Assembly (NCBI GenBank): GCA_017405875.1
Contig: JAFQZM010000035.1
Coordinates: 1 to 64,000 of the forward strand
Source: a bacterium
GTDB lineage: Bacteria > UBP6 > UBA1177
Direction of reading: 5' to 3'
DNA: 64,000 bases
Every line of letters begins with the position of its first letter. Positions within the stretch are counted from its first letter, which is position 1. The position numbers and the translations under genes are program-made. A model generated the notes under the pieces. It worked only from the letters and a program-made list of their open reading frames with translations. It was not told the origin of the DNA and searched no databases. This document shows positions 32,201 to 41,429 of this stretch, in pieces.

Positions 32201-33979
32201 ATGCAGATCACGTCTAGACTTGAAGAGCTCAGAGCTTTGATGAAGAAGAAAAACATTGCGGCTTACATCATTCCGAGTGCCGACCCGCACCAGAGCGAAT
32301 ACGTTGCGCCGCGCTGGAAATCGAGAGCGTGGATAAGCGGATTTACCGGTTCGGCGGGAACAGTTGTCGTCACGATGAAAAAAGTGGGGCTCTGGACTGA
32401 CGGAAGATATTTTCTTCAGGCTGAAAACCAGCTCAAAGGAAGCACGATAACCCTTTTCAAAATGGGACTCCCCGAAACTCCGAGCTACACCGACTGGATT
32501 GGCAAAGAACTTAAAAAAGGCGACACGGTCAGTTTTGACGCGGCTGTAATGTCGATAAACGATGTTGACGACCTTAAAAAGACTTTCGAACCGAAAGGGA
32601 TCAAAGTTGCTTCAAGCGAAGACCTCATCGATAAAATCTGGAAAGACAGACCTGCATTCCCGAGCGGAAAAGCTGTTCAGCATCCCGTTAAATATGCAGG
32701 CGTAGGCAGAAAGGAAAAGTTTGAAAGGATCCGCGGCAAAATGGCTGAACTCGGCGTCGACTACCACCTTTTCGCTTCTCTTGACGATTTGGCTTGGATC
32801 TTCAACATCCGCGGAAACGATGTCGAATGCAACCCTGTAGTCATGGGTTTCGGCGTTATCGGCAAAAAAACTGCCGACCTTTTCGTAAAAGAGGGCAAAT
32901 TCTCTAAAAAAGATGCAGACGCTATCGCAAAAGACGGCGTAACTATTCATAAATACGAAGAAATCTATGCTTTCATCAAAGGACTTAAAGGAAAGATCTT
33001 CATTGACAAGGCTAGAACTTCGCAGAGCCTTCTTGACGCAGTTGACTGCAAAAAAGCGGAAGTCGTCCACGGCGAAAACGTTTCGCAGATAATGAAGGGA
33101 ATAAAAAACGCGACTGAGATCGAAGGAATGAAGAAAGCTCACGTCATCGACGGCGTCGCGATGGTAAAATTCCTCTGCTGGCTCGACAAAAATATCGGCA
33201 AAACCAAAATTACCGAGATTTCGGCAAGCGACAAACTTGAAGCTTTCCGCAAAGAGGGCGAAGGCTTTGTCGGACTTAGCTTCGACACGATTTCGGGCTA
33301 CGGTGCTCACGGCGCTATAATCCACTACAGCGCGACTCCTGAGACCGACTGCGAGCTTAAACCTGCAGGACTTTACCTCGTTGACAGCGGCGCTCAGTAT
33401 CTTTTCGGAACGACCGACATCACGAGAACTGTCGCAATGGGAAAACTCACCAAATATATGAAGAAAGATTTCACGAATGTTCTCAAAGGCCACATCAGAA
33501 TAGCTCTCGCGAAGTTCCCGCAGGGATTCACGACCGGTGCCAATATCGACGCTTTTGCTCGCGAGGCACTTTGGAAAGACGGCAAGAACTATCTCCACGG
33601 CACAGGTCACGGCGTAGGTGCTTACCTCAGTGTTCATGAAGGTCCGATGAGCATTTCGACCCGCAGAAGCGACACGAAGATCGAGCCCGGAATGGTCGTT
33701 TCGAACGAGCCCGGCTACTACGAGCCGGACCAGTACGGAATCAGGATCGAAAACCTCGTTCTTTCCGTTCCGAAAGAAAAAACTGCATGGGGTCAGTTTG
33801 TCGGTTTCGAAAACCTCACGATGTGCCCGATAGACATCCGCGCGATAGAACCTGCGCTTCTTTCAGCGGAAGAGAAAAAATATCTCAACGACTATCACAA
33901 ACTTGTCTTCAAAACTTTGTCTCCGATGCTCGGCAAAGAGGAGAAGGCTTGGCTCAAAAAGATGACTGCCGCTATCTAA
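32201..33979 (+). CDS. pepP: Xaa-Pro aminopeptidase (M24B, large APP1-type)
   Basis: A 592-aa cytoplasmic metallopeptidase that removes N-terminal residues next to proline. Two creatinase-like N-terminal domains (about 1-300) precede the pita-bread domain. Metal ligands are visible: Asp in LVDSGAQYLFGTTDITRT (two Asp), His in HGTGHGVG, Glu in SNEPGYYE and Glu in IRIENL. The length matches the long eukaryotic-like APP1 group rather than the 440-aa E. coli PepP. First gene of a unit with mutS2, a lipoprotein and tmk. Confidence 0.93.
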   Translation: MQITSRLEELRALMKKKNIAAYIIPSADPHQSEYVAPRWKSRAWISGFTGSAGTVVVTMKKVGLWTDGRYFLQAENQLKGSTITLFKMGLPETPSYTDWIGKELKKGDTVSFDAAVMSINDVDDLKKTFEPKGIKVASSEDLIDKIWKDRPAFPSGKAVQHPVKYAGVGRKEKFERIRGKMAELGVDYHLFASLDDLAWIFNIRGNDVECNPVVMGFGVIGKKTADLFVKEGKFSKKDADAIAKDGVTIHKYEEIYAFIKGLKGKIFIDKARTSQSLLDAVDCKKAEVVHGENVSQIMKGIKNATEIEGMKKAHVIDGVAMVKFLCWLDKNIGKTKITEISASDKLEAFRKEGEGFVGLSFDTISGYGAHGAIIHYSATPETDCELKPAGLYLVDSGAQYLFGTTDITRTVAMGKLTKYMKKDFTNVLKGHIRIALAKFPQGFTTGANIDAFAREALWKDGKNYLHGTGHGVGAYLSVHEGPMSISTRRSDTKIEPGMVVSNEPGYYEPDQYGIRIENLVLSVPKEKTAWGQFVGFENLTMCPIDIRAIEPALLSAEEKKYLNDYHKLVFKTLSPMLGKEEKAWLKKMTAAI

Positions 33980-34016
33980 ATCTCTTGTCTGCTTCAGACT
34001 GCTTTTCGGAGGATAA

Positions 34017-36335
34017 ATGCTGACTGAATGGAATTCGATAATCGACTGGATCGGTGAAAAATCACTTTCTGAATACGGAAAAGCCTCTCTCCACAAAACT
34101 GAAAGGCTCTCGATTGATGACTGCGAAAAGGAATTCGCGCTGATCGGCGAGGCTGCGGCACTTTCAACGGAGTACCGCTCGCTTTTTTCGTTCAATCTCG
34201 ACAGTGTCCGCCGCGTCATGTCGCAGTTTGAGGATAACGAACCTCTTGAAGCCGCTGATTACAGGGTGATCGGAGACTTTTTAGGAATTGTCCGCAAGAC
34301 AGGCGAAGAGCTTAAAAGGCACGGATTCACGCCGAAAATCCACTCTCTTCTCGATTTCGAATACAACGTCAGTCTGGAAATGACGATAAAGCAGGTAGTC
34401 AACGAAAAAGGTGAGATAAATTCAAACGCAAGCCCCGAGCTTGCCGCGATCAGGCGCCATCTTGCCGATACGCACAGAAATATCGGCGAAGAGATAAAAA
34501 AGATGATAAATTCGCCCGAATACGGCGGTTTCCTGCAGGAAGACTGGTTCACGATCCGCGATGACAGATACGTGCTTCCCTTCAAATCGGTCTACAAAAG
34601 AACGGTGAAAGGCGTCATTCACAACTACAGCCGCACAGGTCAGACGGCGTTTTTAGAGCCGATGACTTTAATCGAGCACAACAACTCTCTTTCGCTTCTG
34701 GCTGCGCGGGAACTTGAAGAAATAATCAGGATCCTGCGAGAACTTCGCGGACTTCTTTTCAGGAATTACAACTATCTTGAAAAGTGCGTTGAAAGGGCAG
34801 TCAGGATTGAAAACGTCTTCACAAAATATTTCTGGATGAAGGAAAACGGCTGCGCGATCCCTGAATTTACCGAAGATTCGATGAAGCTTGAAAACGCATG
34901 GTTCCCGCCGGTTTATTTGAGCCGCGGCGAAAACCTGGTAAAGAACGATTTCATCTTCAGCGATGAAGAAAAAATCATGGTCGTAAGCGGTCCCAACGCA
35001 GGCGGAAAGACCGTTTCGATAAAGACTGTCGCAGCTATTGCAGAACTTGCGGTGCGCGGTTTTCCGGTTCCTGCAACCGCGGCGAGACTTCCTTTTTTCG
35101 AAAATATTTTCCTTATTCTGGGCGACAATCAGGACGCTTTTGCTGGCGAATCGAGTTTTTCAAGCCATCTGCGTCTATTAAGCGCAACTGCAGAAAAGCT
35201 GGGCAGCCGTGATTTAGTACTTATTGACGAGATCGGAACAGGAACTGATCCGCTTCAGGGCGGCGCGATTGCAGGTGCTTACCTTGAATTTGTCGCGGAA
35301 AAAGGATGTTTTTCGGTCGTTACGAGCCATCTTGCCGAAGTAAAATCTATTGCACTGCAGAATAAAAAGTTCATTCCTGTCGCAATGGGGTTTGACGAGG
35401 CAAAAGACAAGCCGACATACAAGTTTTCATACAACATCGTGGGCTCAAGCAACGCACTTTCGCTTGTGAGAAAGATCGGATTTCCGCAGGAATTCATCGA
35501 AAAGCTCGAAAAACTTCTTCTTGCAAAGGAAAGCGGAGTCGAACCGCTGATAAACCGCCTTCACAAAAAAGAGGAACAGCTTGCTGTGCTCACCGAAGAA
35601 GTCGAGGCGGCGAAAGCCACGATCAAAGCGGAAGAGCAGGAGATAACTGAACTTCGCAGAAAGCTTGAAACCAAGGAAAAACGGTTCGAAGAAGAGAGGC
35701 TGCGCAGTCTCAAAAAACTTGTCGAGATGGAGGAAGCCGAGTTGAAGAAAAAAATATCGAAAGTCGAAGAAAAAGAGGCGGCACAACGTGTCGTTCTCAT
35801 CAAAAAAGAGAAGGAGACCATTCAGGACGCTATAAACCGCCAGACCGTCGCACTCGATACGAAAGAGGGTGACAAACTTGAAGACGTTCTCGATAAAGTC
35901 ATTCCGGGAAAAACCGTGATTTACGACAAGCTTTTGAAACTGGAAGGAATTTTGCAGAAAGTGAAAGGTGCGAAGGCTGAATACACGAGCAGCGGAAAAC
36001 AGCTCGTTGCTCCGACAGAAAGGCTCGTTGTGCTGAAACTTTCGCAGGAAGTAAAGACGAAAGCTTCGAAAAACACGGTCGAATCGAAGTATATCGAAAT
36101 GTGCGACGTTCGCGGAATGTTCGTCGAAGATGCGGCTGAAAAAATAGAAAAATCGCTTGACACAGCTTTCGGCGGCGGCGCGGTATCGCTTACGATAATC
36201 CACGGTCAGGGAAGCGGAAAACTCAAAAAATTCATCCGCGATTTTCTTCCCGACCTGCAGAAAAGATACAAATTCACATTCGCGCCCGGCAGCAGTGAAG
36301 AGGGCGGTGATTCGGTAACGGTAATAAAATTTTAG
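34017..36335 (+). CDS. mutS2: MutS2 family ATPase with Smr domain
   Basis: A 772-aa MutS2. The core domain is followed by Walker A GPNAGGKT (325-332), Walker B LVLIDEIGTGTDP near 398-410, a SSHL-type signature, a long charged coiled coil (about 505-600), and a C-terminal Smr domain with CDVRG and IIHGQGSGKLK (698-772). It lacks the mismatch-binding domain of MutS. The family suppresses recombination or, in Bacillus, splits collided ribosomes (RqcU). 37 bp after pepP, 8 bp before the lipoprotein gene. Confidence 0.93.
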   Translation: MLTEWNSIIDWIGEKSLSEYGKASLHKTERLSIDDCEKEFALIGEAAALSTEYRSLFSFNLDSVRRVMSQFEDNEPLEAADYRVIGDFLGIVRKTGEELKRHGFTPKIHSLLDFEYNVSLEMTIKQVVNEKGEINSNASPELAAIRRHLADTHRNIGEEIKKMINSPEYGGFLQEDWFTIRDDRYVLPFKSVYKRTVKGVIHNYSRTGQTAFLEPMTLIEHNNSLSLLAARELEEIIRILRELRGLLFRNYNYLEKCVERAVRIENVFTKYFWMKENGCAIPEFTEDSMKLENAWFPPVYLSRGENLVKNDFIFSDEEKIMVVSGPNAGGKTVSIKTVAAIAELAVRGFPVPATAARLPFFENIFLILGDNQDAFAGESSFSSHLRLLSATAEKLGSRDLVLIDEIGTGTDPLQGGAIAGAYLEFVAEKGCFSVVTSHLAEVKSIALQNKKFIPVAMGFDEAKDKPTYKFSYNIVGSSNALSLVRKIGFPQEFIEKLEKLLLAKESGVEPLINRLHKKEEQLAVLTEEVEAAKATIKAEEQEITELRRKLETKEKRFEEERLRSLKKLVEMEEAELKKKISKVEEKEAAQRVVLIKKEKETIQDAINRQTVALDTKEGDKLEDVLDKVIPGKTVIYDKLLKLEGILQKVKGAKAEYTSSGKQLVAPTERLVVLKLSQEVKTKASKNTVESKYIEMCDVRGMFVEDAAEKIEKSLDTAFGGGAVSLTIIHGQGSGKLKKFIRDFLPDLQKRYKFTFAPGSSEEGGDSVTVIKF

Positions 36336-36343
36336 GTTTTTAA

Positions 36344-36967
36344 ATGCGTTTTTTTTCAATATTCTCACTGATTCTGCTTTTGAATTTTGTTGCTTTAGGG
36401 TGCAGTTCCGAAAAAAAAGCGGTTCTTGTTTTTGAAGACAATTTTGACCGCGCCGGAATAGGGGGTAATTACGAAATTCAGGGCGGTGACTGGAGGATCG
36501 AAAACGGAAAATTAAGGTGCGGAACTGCGAAAAACAGAAATCTCGTACTGAGATCGGTCGATCTGCCGCAGAACGGAATAGTCGAGCTCACGATGAAAAG
36601 TTACAGCGACGCAGTTGATGTAAAATTCAACCTCTGGGGCGACGGAAAGATCCACGACCACGGCGACGGCTACACTTTCATTTTAGGCGGCTGGAACAAC
36701 CGGATCTCTGTAATTTCCAAACTTCACGAGCACGAAAAGAATAGAAGCGAAAAGAAAGAAAAACTTGAAAAAGAGAAGCTCTACAAAATAAAAGTCGAAA
36801 GATTGTCGAGTAAAATCAAGTGGTTCGTAAACGGAGAACTTTTTTTGGAATATAGCGACGAAACACCGCTCAAAGTAAGCGACGGCTTTTCAAAACTCTC
36901 TTTTGCGAACTGGAAATCGGATGTCGAATTCGACGATTTGAAAATTTATGCTTTGGAGGAAAAATAA
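36344..36967 (+). CDS. Lipoprotein with concanavalin/LamG-like (DUF1080-type) domain
   Basis: A 207-aa lipoprotein, lipobox ALG|C (Cys20). The mature part (EDNFDR..., GDWRIENGKLRCG, DGYTFILGGWNN, KIKWFVNGELFLEYSD, FDDLKIYALE) has the strand order of the concanavalin-like jelly roll found in DUF1080/LamG proteins, which usually bind glycans. It overlaps tmk by one base (TAATG), so it is in that operon, but the functional link is unclear. Confidence 0.7.
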   Translation: MRFFSIFSLILLLNFVALGCSSEKKAVLVFEDNFDRAGIGGNYEIQGGDWRIENGKLRCGTAKNRNLVLRSVDLPQNGIVELTMKSYSDAVDVKFNLWGDGKIHDHGDGYTFILGGWNNRISVISKLHEHEKNRSEKKEKLEKEKLYKIKVERLSSKIKWFVNGELFLEYSDETPLKVSDGFSKLSFANWKSDVEFDDLKIYALEEK

Positions 36968-37578
36968 TGTTTATCGCAGTTGAAGGGATCGACGGAAGCG
37001 GCAAAAGCACGACTATCCGCGAAATAAAAAGATACCTGGAATCAAAAGGAGAGGCTGTTTATCTCACCGCGGAGCCGACAACGCTTGCAACCGGAAAAAT
37101 CGTGAGGAATTTCCTGAGCGAAACAAACAGCGATACTCCGCTTATACACGAAATGCTCGCTCTTTCCTTTGCTGCCGACAGGATAAACCACCTGCGTGAA
37201 GAAATCTGGCCTGCGCTCAGAAAAAAACAGACGGTCATTACCGACAGATATTTCTTCAGTTCTATCGCGTATCAGTCGCTTAACGTCAGCTACGAGTGGG
37301 TTAAAGGGATAAACCGCTTTGCAACTCTGCCTGATGTACTTGTTTTTATTGATGTCAGCATTGATAAGGCAGTGGAGAGACTGACAAAATTCCGCGCTTC
37401 AACCGAGATTTACGAAAAGCGCGAACTTCTGCAGCAGATCGACAGAAACTACCGCGAAGTCATCAAAGAATTTGAGGGCAATCTCAAAGTCATCTACCTT
37501 AACGGAAACCTTGATATCGACAAAATTTACGGCGATGTCGAAGAAAAATTCTCGCCGCTTTTCGCAGATAAAAAATAG
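36967..37578 (+). CDS. tmk: Thymidylate kinase
   Basis: A 203-aa dTMP kinase making dTDP for DNA synthesis. P-loop GIDGSGKST (8-16), TAEPT, TDRYFFSSIAYQ (DR(Y/H) motif) and a LID near FRASTEIYEKRE. The usual basic LID arginine pattern of class II enzymes is not obvious. The start ATG overlaps the previous stop (TAATG). The convergent UDG-like gene lies 6 bp beyond its stop. Confidence 0.93.
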   Translation: MFIAVEGIDGSGKSTTIREIKRYLESKGEAVYLTAEPTTLATGKIVRNFLSETNSDTPLIHEMLALSFAADRINHLREEIWPALRKKQTVITDRYFFSSIAYQSLNVSYEWVKGINRFATLPDVLVFIDVSIDKAVERLTKFRASTEIYEKRELLQQIDRNYREVIKEFEGNLKVIYLNGNLDIDKIYGDVEEKFSPLFADKK

Positions 37579-37584
37579 TTCGAG

Positions 37585-38262
37585 CTATTTCCCGAAAATA
37601 TTCAGTGACGCCGCTTTCAAAGCCTCTCTGACGCTCATTTCAGGATGTTCCGCGCGGACTGAATTGAGATTCCGGCTGAAGTTTCCGAAAGAAAAATGGG
37701 GATAGAAAAAGATTCTTTCTTTAAGTTCAGGATTTTCTGCGCATCTTTCCTTCAAAGTTTTGAGATACGGCGCAAAAAGTCCTTTTTCTGTAAGTTCGCT
37801 GCATCCAGTGATCCAGAGTTCGCAGAGGCAAGCTTCAAGCATATCTACTGCAAGGTTTGCCATGAAAATCTGTGAATCAAAAAACAGATTTTTGAACTCT
37901 TGGAGCTTTTTCAAGTCGATCGTGCTTTTGGTGTGAATGAAAGTCTTGTTCAAAACGGCGACTTCTTCATCAAAATCATTTACCAGTTCATTGTTTTTGA
38001 AGAAATTCCGCGCCGTTTTTCCCGCTTTTCCGACCAAGTAGCACTCTTCTTCCTGTTCGGTAACTCCGGGATTGTCTGCGACAAGAATGTATTTCAGCTC
38101 TTTTAGCTTGAGCAGGTTCTTATTGAATACAGCAGCGTTTGAAAGAGGGTAGCCGTAAGTTTTTGCGATTTCTGCAACCGCTTGAAAAAACTCCGGATTT
38201 TCGTAATTTACTTTTGAAACGTGATTTTCGAAATTTCGGACTAAGTCCTGGATTTTATTCAT
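37585..38262 (-). CDS. Uracil-DNA glycosylase superfamily-like protein
   Basis: A 225-aa protein. YILVADNPGVTEQEE followed by YLVGKAGKTARNFF resembles the motif A region (GExPG..E..G.PFVG.AG) of family 4/5 UDGs. VLNKTFIHTKST resembles the ILNKTPIHTK segment of UDG-fold proteins. The canonical catalytic pattern is not clean, so activity is uncertain. The ATG at 38262 overlaps the buk stop (ATGAATAA), which suggests coupled translation from the buk message; the longer ORF starting at 38313 lies inside buk. Confidence 0.5.
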   Translation of the reverse strand: MNKIQDLVRNFENHVSKVNYENPEFFQAVAEIAKTYGYPLSNAAVFNKNLLKLKELKYILVADNPGVTEQEEECYLVGKAGKTARNFFKNNELVNDFDEEVAVLNKTFIHTKSTIDLKKLQEFKNLFFDSQIFMANLAVDMLEACLCELWITGCSELTEKGLFAPYLKTLKERCAENPELKERIFFYPHFSFGNFSRNLNSVRAEHPEMSVREALKAASLNIFGK

Positions 38263-39337
38263 AAACGTGAACCGGAATTTCTCCTTTGATTCCGTAGTAG
38301 CAGCCTTCTGCAAGAGCTTTCATTTCGTCTTCGCCCGGGAAAACTTCGACATTGGCGATAAATGATACTCTCTCTTTGATCCAGCCGACAAACATTTTGT
38401 CGTAAGCGATGCCGCCGGTGAGGATGATGACATCAACTTTGCCGTCAAGAGCAGCTGCCAGTGCACCGATTCCTTTTGCAACCTGATAAGCCATTGCTCT
38501 GTAGGCAAGTTCTGCTTCCTTGTCGCCGGCTTTTACGCGCTGTTCGACTTCGTATGCGCTGTTTGTGCCGAGGTAAGCTACAAGACCGCCTTTTCCTTTG
38601 ATTTTCTTCATGATCTGGTCTTTCGTGTATTCGCCGCTGAAGCACATATTTACAAGCTGTCCTACCGGAACGCCGCCGCTTCTTTCAGGAGTGAAGGGGC
38701 CTTCGCCGTTGAGAGCGTTGTTGACATCGATGACTCTGCCGCCTTTGTGTGCGCCGATCGAGATTCCGCCGCCCATGTGAGCGACGATGTAGTTCAGATC
38801 TTCATATTTTTTGCCTCTTTCGCGGGCATATCTTCTGGCCACTGCCTTCTGATTGAGAGCATGGAAAATGCTGCGTCTTTCGATTTCGGGCATACCGGAA
38901 AGTTTTGCTATAGGATCCATCTCATCGATGACCGAAGTGTCTACAGTGTAAGCCTTGACGTTTTTTCCGCTCAGTTTCGATGCCTCTTTCGCGATTTCGT
39001 AAGCGATAGGAGCGCCGAGGTTGCAGACGTGCTCACCGATTTTCGGATGTTTGATGTCGTCAATCATAAGCGGGTTGATCTCGTAAACGCCGCCGAGAAT
39101 AGGTTTGTGGAGACCGCCTCTACCTGCGATCACGTCTAATGATGCGACATCGATCCCTTCTTCTTCGAGTTTTTTGAGAACGATATTTTTTCTGAAGTCA
39201 TATTGATCGAAAACACAGGTAAAACCAGCCAGTTCTTCTACATCGTGTTTGATGTTTACAGTCAAAATCTCTTTTGTGTCTTCATAAACCGCCACTTTTG
39301 TGGAAGTTGATCCGGGGTTGATTGCCAATATTTTCAT
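38255..39337 (-). CDS. buk: Butyrate kinase
   Basis: A 360-aa acetate/butyrate kinase-family enzyme that converts butyryl phosphate plus ADP into butyrate plus ATP. ASKHA-fold motifs: INPGSTSTKVAVY (residues 6-18), IAGRGGL, VAHMGGGISIGAH near 186-198 and ILTGGIAYDK. The length and the GG(L/I)HKPI pattern fit Buk rather than AckA. It is 8 bp from ptb on the same strand. The pair gives substrate-level phosphorylation at the end of butyrate fermentation. A GGAGGA site lies before ATG. Confidence 0.93.
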   Translation of the reverse strand: MKILAINPGSTSTKVAVYEDTKEILTVNIKHDVEELAGFTCVFDQYDFRKNIVLKKLEEEGIDVASLDVIAGRGGLHKPILGGVYEINPLMIDDIKHPKIGEHVCNLGAPIAYEIAKEASKLSGKNVKAYTVDTSVIDEMDPIAKLSGMPEIERRSIFHALNQKAVARRYARERGKKYEDLNYIVAHMGGGISIGAHKGGRVIDVNNALNGEGPFTPERSGGVPVGQLVNMCFSGEYTKDQIMKKIKGKGGLVAYLGTNSAYEVEQRVKAGDKEAELAYRAMAYQVAKGIGALAAALDGKVDVIILTGGIAYDKMFVGWIKERVSFIANVEVFPGEDEMKALAEGCYYGIKGEIPVHVYE

Positions 39338-39345
39338 GACTCCTC

Positions 39346-40245
39346 CTATTTCATTGCCGCAGCGAGTGCGATTGAATAAAGTTTTGATTCTTCGGAATCA
39401 GCTCTGCTTGTAAGAACTATCGGAACGCTTGCTCCCATGATTACAGCCGCCGAATGAGCACCTCCTAAGAAGTTCATCGATTTGTAGAGGATGTTAGCAG
39501 CTTCGATGTCGGGGCACATAAGAACATCAGCGTCTCCGCCGACTTCTGTAACGATTTTCTTGTGAGCGCACGCTTCTTTCGAAATTGCGTTGTCGATCGC
39601 GAAAGGACCGTCTACGATGCAGCCGGGGATCTGGCCGCGTTTGTTCATCATCGTGAGCATTGCCGCGTGGATCGTGGGTTCCATCTTCTCGTTTACGACT
39701 TCAACAGCTGCAAGCACTGCAACTTTCGGGTTTTCGATGCCGACTCTGTGGCAAGCTTCGACAGCGTTGTTGACGATCGCGACTTTCTCTTTGAACTCAG
39801 GCGCGATGTTCATTGCAGCGTCTGTGACAACGACGAGTTTGTGGTAGTAAGGAGTTTCGAAAAATGCGATGTGGCTGATAGTGCTGCCTTTTCTGAGACC
39901 GTTTTCCTTGTCGAGAACGGCTCTGAGCAGATCAGCGGTCGGAACGAGACCTTTCATAAGGATCTCAGCTTCGCCGTCTTTGATGACCTTTACGGCTCTC
40001 TGGCATGCGATTTTCGGTTTCGGTTCGTGGATGATCTTGATTCCGTCGAGGTTGAGTCCGATCTTCGCCGCGATCTCTTTGATTTTCTCTTCGTGGCCTA
40101 CAAGGACAGGAATTACGATTCCTTCGCCCATCGCATCTTTAATAGCCGCAAGTACCGGCTCGTCTTCCGCAGCTGCAACAGCGATTCTTCTGGTTTCATG
40201 TCCTTTTGCCATAGCGATAAACTCTTTGATCGATTTGAATTCCAT
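39346..40245 (-). CDS. ptb: Phosphate butyryltransferase
   Basis: A 299-aa phosphotransbutyrylase/phosphotransacetylase-family enzyme, butyryl-CoA plus phosphate to butyryl phosphate plus CoA. Family blocks are ILMKGLVPTADLLRAVLD, TDAAMNIAPEFKEKV, VDGPFAIDNAIS and NILYKSMNFLGGAHSA. It directly precedes buk. Same strand as the D-Ala-D-Ala ligase-like and kamA genes, but about 190 bp after them with a likely own promoter. Confidence 0.93.
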   Translation of the reverse strand: MEFKSIKEFIAMAKGHETRRIAVAAAEDEPVLAAIKDAMGEGIVIPVLVGHEEKIKEIAAKIGLNLDGIKIIHEPKPKIACQRAVKVIKDGEAEILMKGLVPTADLLRAVLDKENGLRKGSTISHIAFFETPYYHKLVVVTDAAMNIAPEFKEKVAIVNNAVEACHRVGIENPKVAVLAAVEVVNEKMEPTIHAAMLTMMNKRGQIPGCIVDGPFAIDNAISKEACAHKKIVTEVGGDADVLMCPDIEAANILYKSMNFLGGAHSAAVIMGASVPIVLTSRADSEESKLYSIALAAAMK

Positions 40246-40439
40246 TTTTCCCTCCGAAGATTGTTAATAATCAAAAACCGCTACACTATAAAAAATTTTT
40301 TCGGAAAGTTCCATTTTTCTTTTATTTTTATCAGAAGAATTTTGAAAATTTATTTTTCAGGCGGGAGAAGGTCAGGGAAGAGTTACGGATTCGTGAATAA
40401 AAACAAAACGATACGCGGTTTTTGTATAAATCAGGCGCT

Positions 40440-41417
40440 TCAGCCGGAGATCCTCTTTTCTGCGCTTTTCATTATCCTGGCGATGATTTCGTCGTATGAG
40501 ACGCCGTTCATCCTGCCGAGGATCGGGAGATCTGAATCGGAGGGGTTGAGTCCCGCCAGCGGATTTACTTCGATAAACTCGGGGATCCCTGCTTCGTTGC
40601 AGCGGAGATCTATTCTTCCGCCGTCGCGGCATTCAAGGACTTTCCACGCTGCAAGGGCCGTTTCGATGCACTTTTCCGCGATCTCATGTTCGGGGACAGT
40701 GTAGCGCATCAGCGACTGATAGTGCTTTTTGTTGACAAGCCCGTAAGCTTTGCTCTCGGCATCTTCCAGGAAGTTGATCTCGATAACGCCGACCGCTTTG
40801 GCATCTTTTCCCGTCCCTGTGATCCCGACTGTGAACTCTCTTCCGGGGAGGAATTTTTCGACAAGCACCGGCTGCCCGTGTTCCTGAAGGAGTGCCGTGA
40901 CGTTTTCGACCAGCTCTCTGCGGCTGCCTATTATCGATTTTGCTCCTATCCCTTTGCCTGTTCCCTCGGAAAGCGGCTTTGCAAAGAGGGGAAAGTCGAT
41001 CTTTACCTTGTCGATATCTTCCGGCGAATAGACGATCTGAAAGTCGGGTGTCGCTATCCCGGCATCGCGGACGATCCTCTTAGCCATCCCTTTGTGGAGA
41101 GCAAGGGAGAGGACCATCGGGTCGGAAAAAACGAACGGGATGCCGTATGCTTCGAGAACTGCGGGGACCTCCGCCTCTCTTCCGAAACCGTTGACTCCCT
41201 CTGCGATGTTGAATACGAGATCCCATCTTTCGCCTGCCGCGACACGACTGACAAGCGATTTTACGTTTCCTATCCTGTCAACTTCGTAGCCGAGCTTCTT
41301 AAGTGAATCTTCTATCCCGTCTATCGTTTCCGCAACGTCGAATTCAGCGGCTTCCTCAAGTGAAAATCCCGCTTTTATATAGTCGTCCTGCAGATCGTAT
41401 GTGAAACCTATTCTCAT
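40440..41417 (-). CDS. D-alanine-D-alanine ligase-like ATP-grasp enzyme
   Basis: A 325-aa ATP-grasp ligase related to Ddl. VFNIAEGVNGFGREAEVPA near 69-87 is the first substrate loop, KPLSEGTGKGIG the glycine-rich ATP loop, VEKFLPGREFTVGI the ATP-clamp strand and FIEVNPLAGLNP the metal-binding end. It lies 12 bp after the lysine 2,3-aminomutase gene with GGGAGG before its ATG. A pairing with KamA is not usual for cell-wall Ddl. It may ligate beta-lysine or another amino acid. Confidence 0.88.
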   Translation of the reverse strand: MRIGFTYDLQDDYIKAGFSLEEAAEFDVAETIDGIEDSLKKLGYEVDRIGNVKSLVSRVAAGERWDLVFNIAEGVNGFGREAEVPAVLEAYGIPFVFSDPMVLSLALHKGMAKRIVRDAGIATPDFQIVYSPEDIDKVKIDFPLFAKPLSEGTGKGIGAKSIIGSRRELVENVTALLQEHGQPVLVEKFLPGREFTVGITGTGKDAKAVGVIEINFLEDAESKAYGLVNKKHYQSLMRYTVPEHEIAEKCIETALAAWKVLECRDGGRIDLRCNEAGIPEFIEVNPLAGLNPSDSDLPILGRMNGVSYDEIIARIMKSAEKRISG

Positions 41418-41429
41418 TTTTTACCTCCC

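Noticed and set aside
39562-40704. A 380-codon plus-strand frame
   Set aside because: Antisense to ptb and to the end of the ATP-grasp gene; it crosses a gap and has no family motif.
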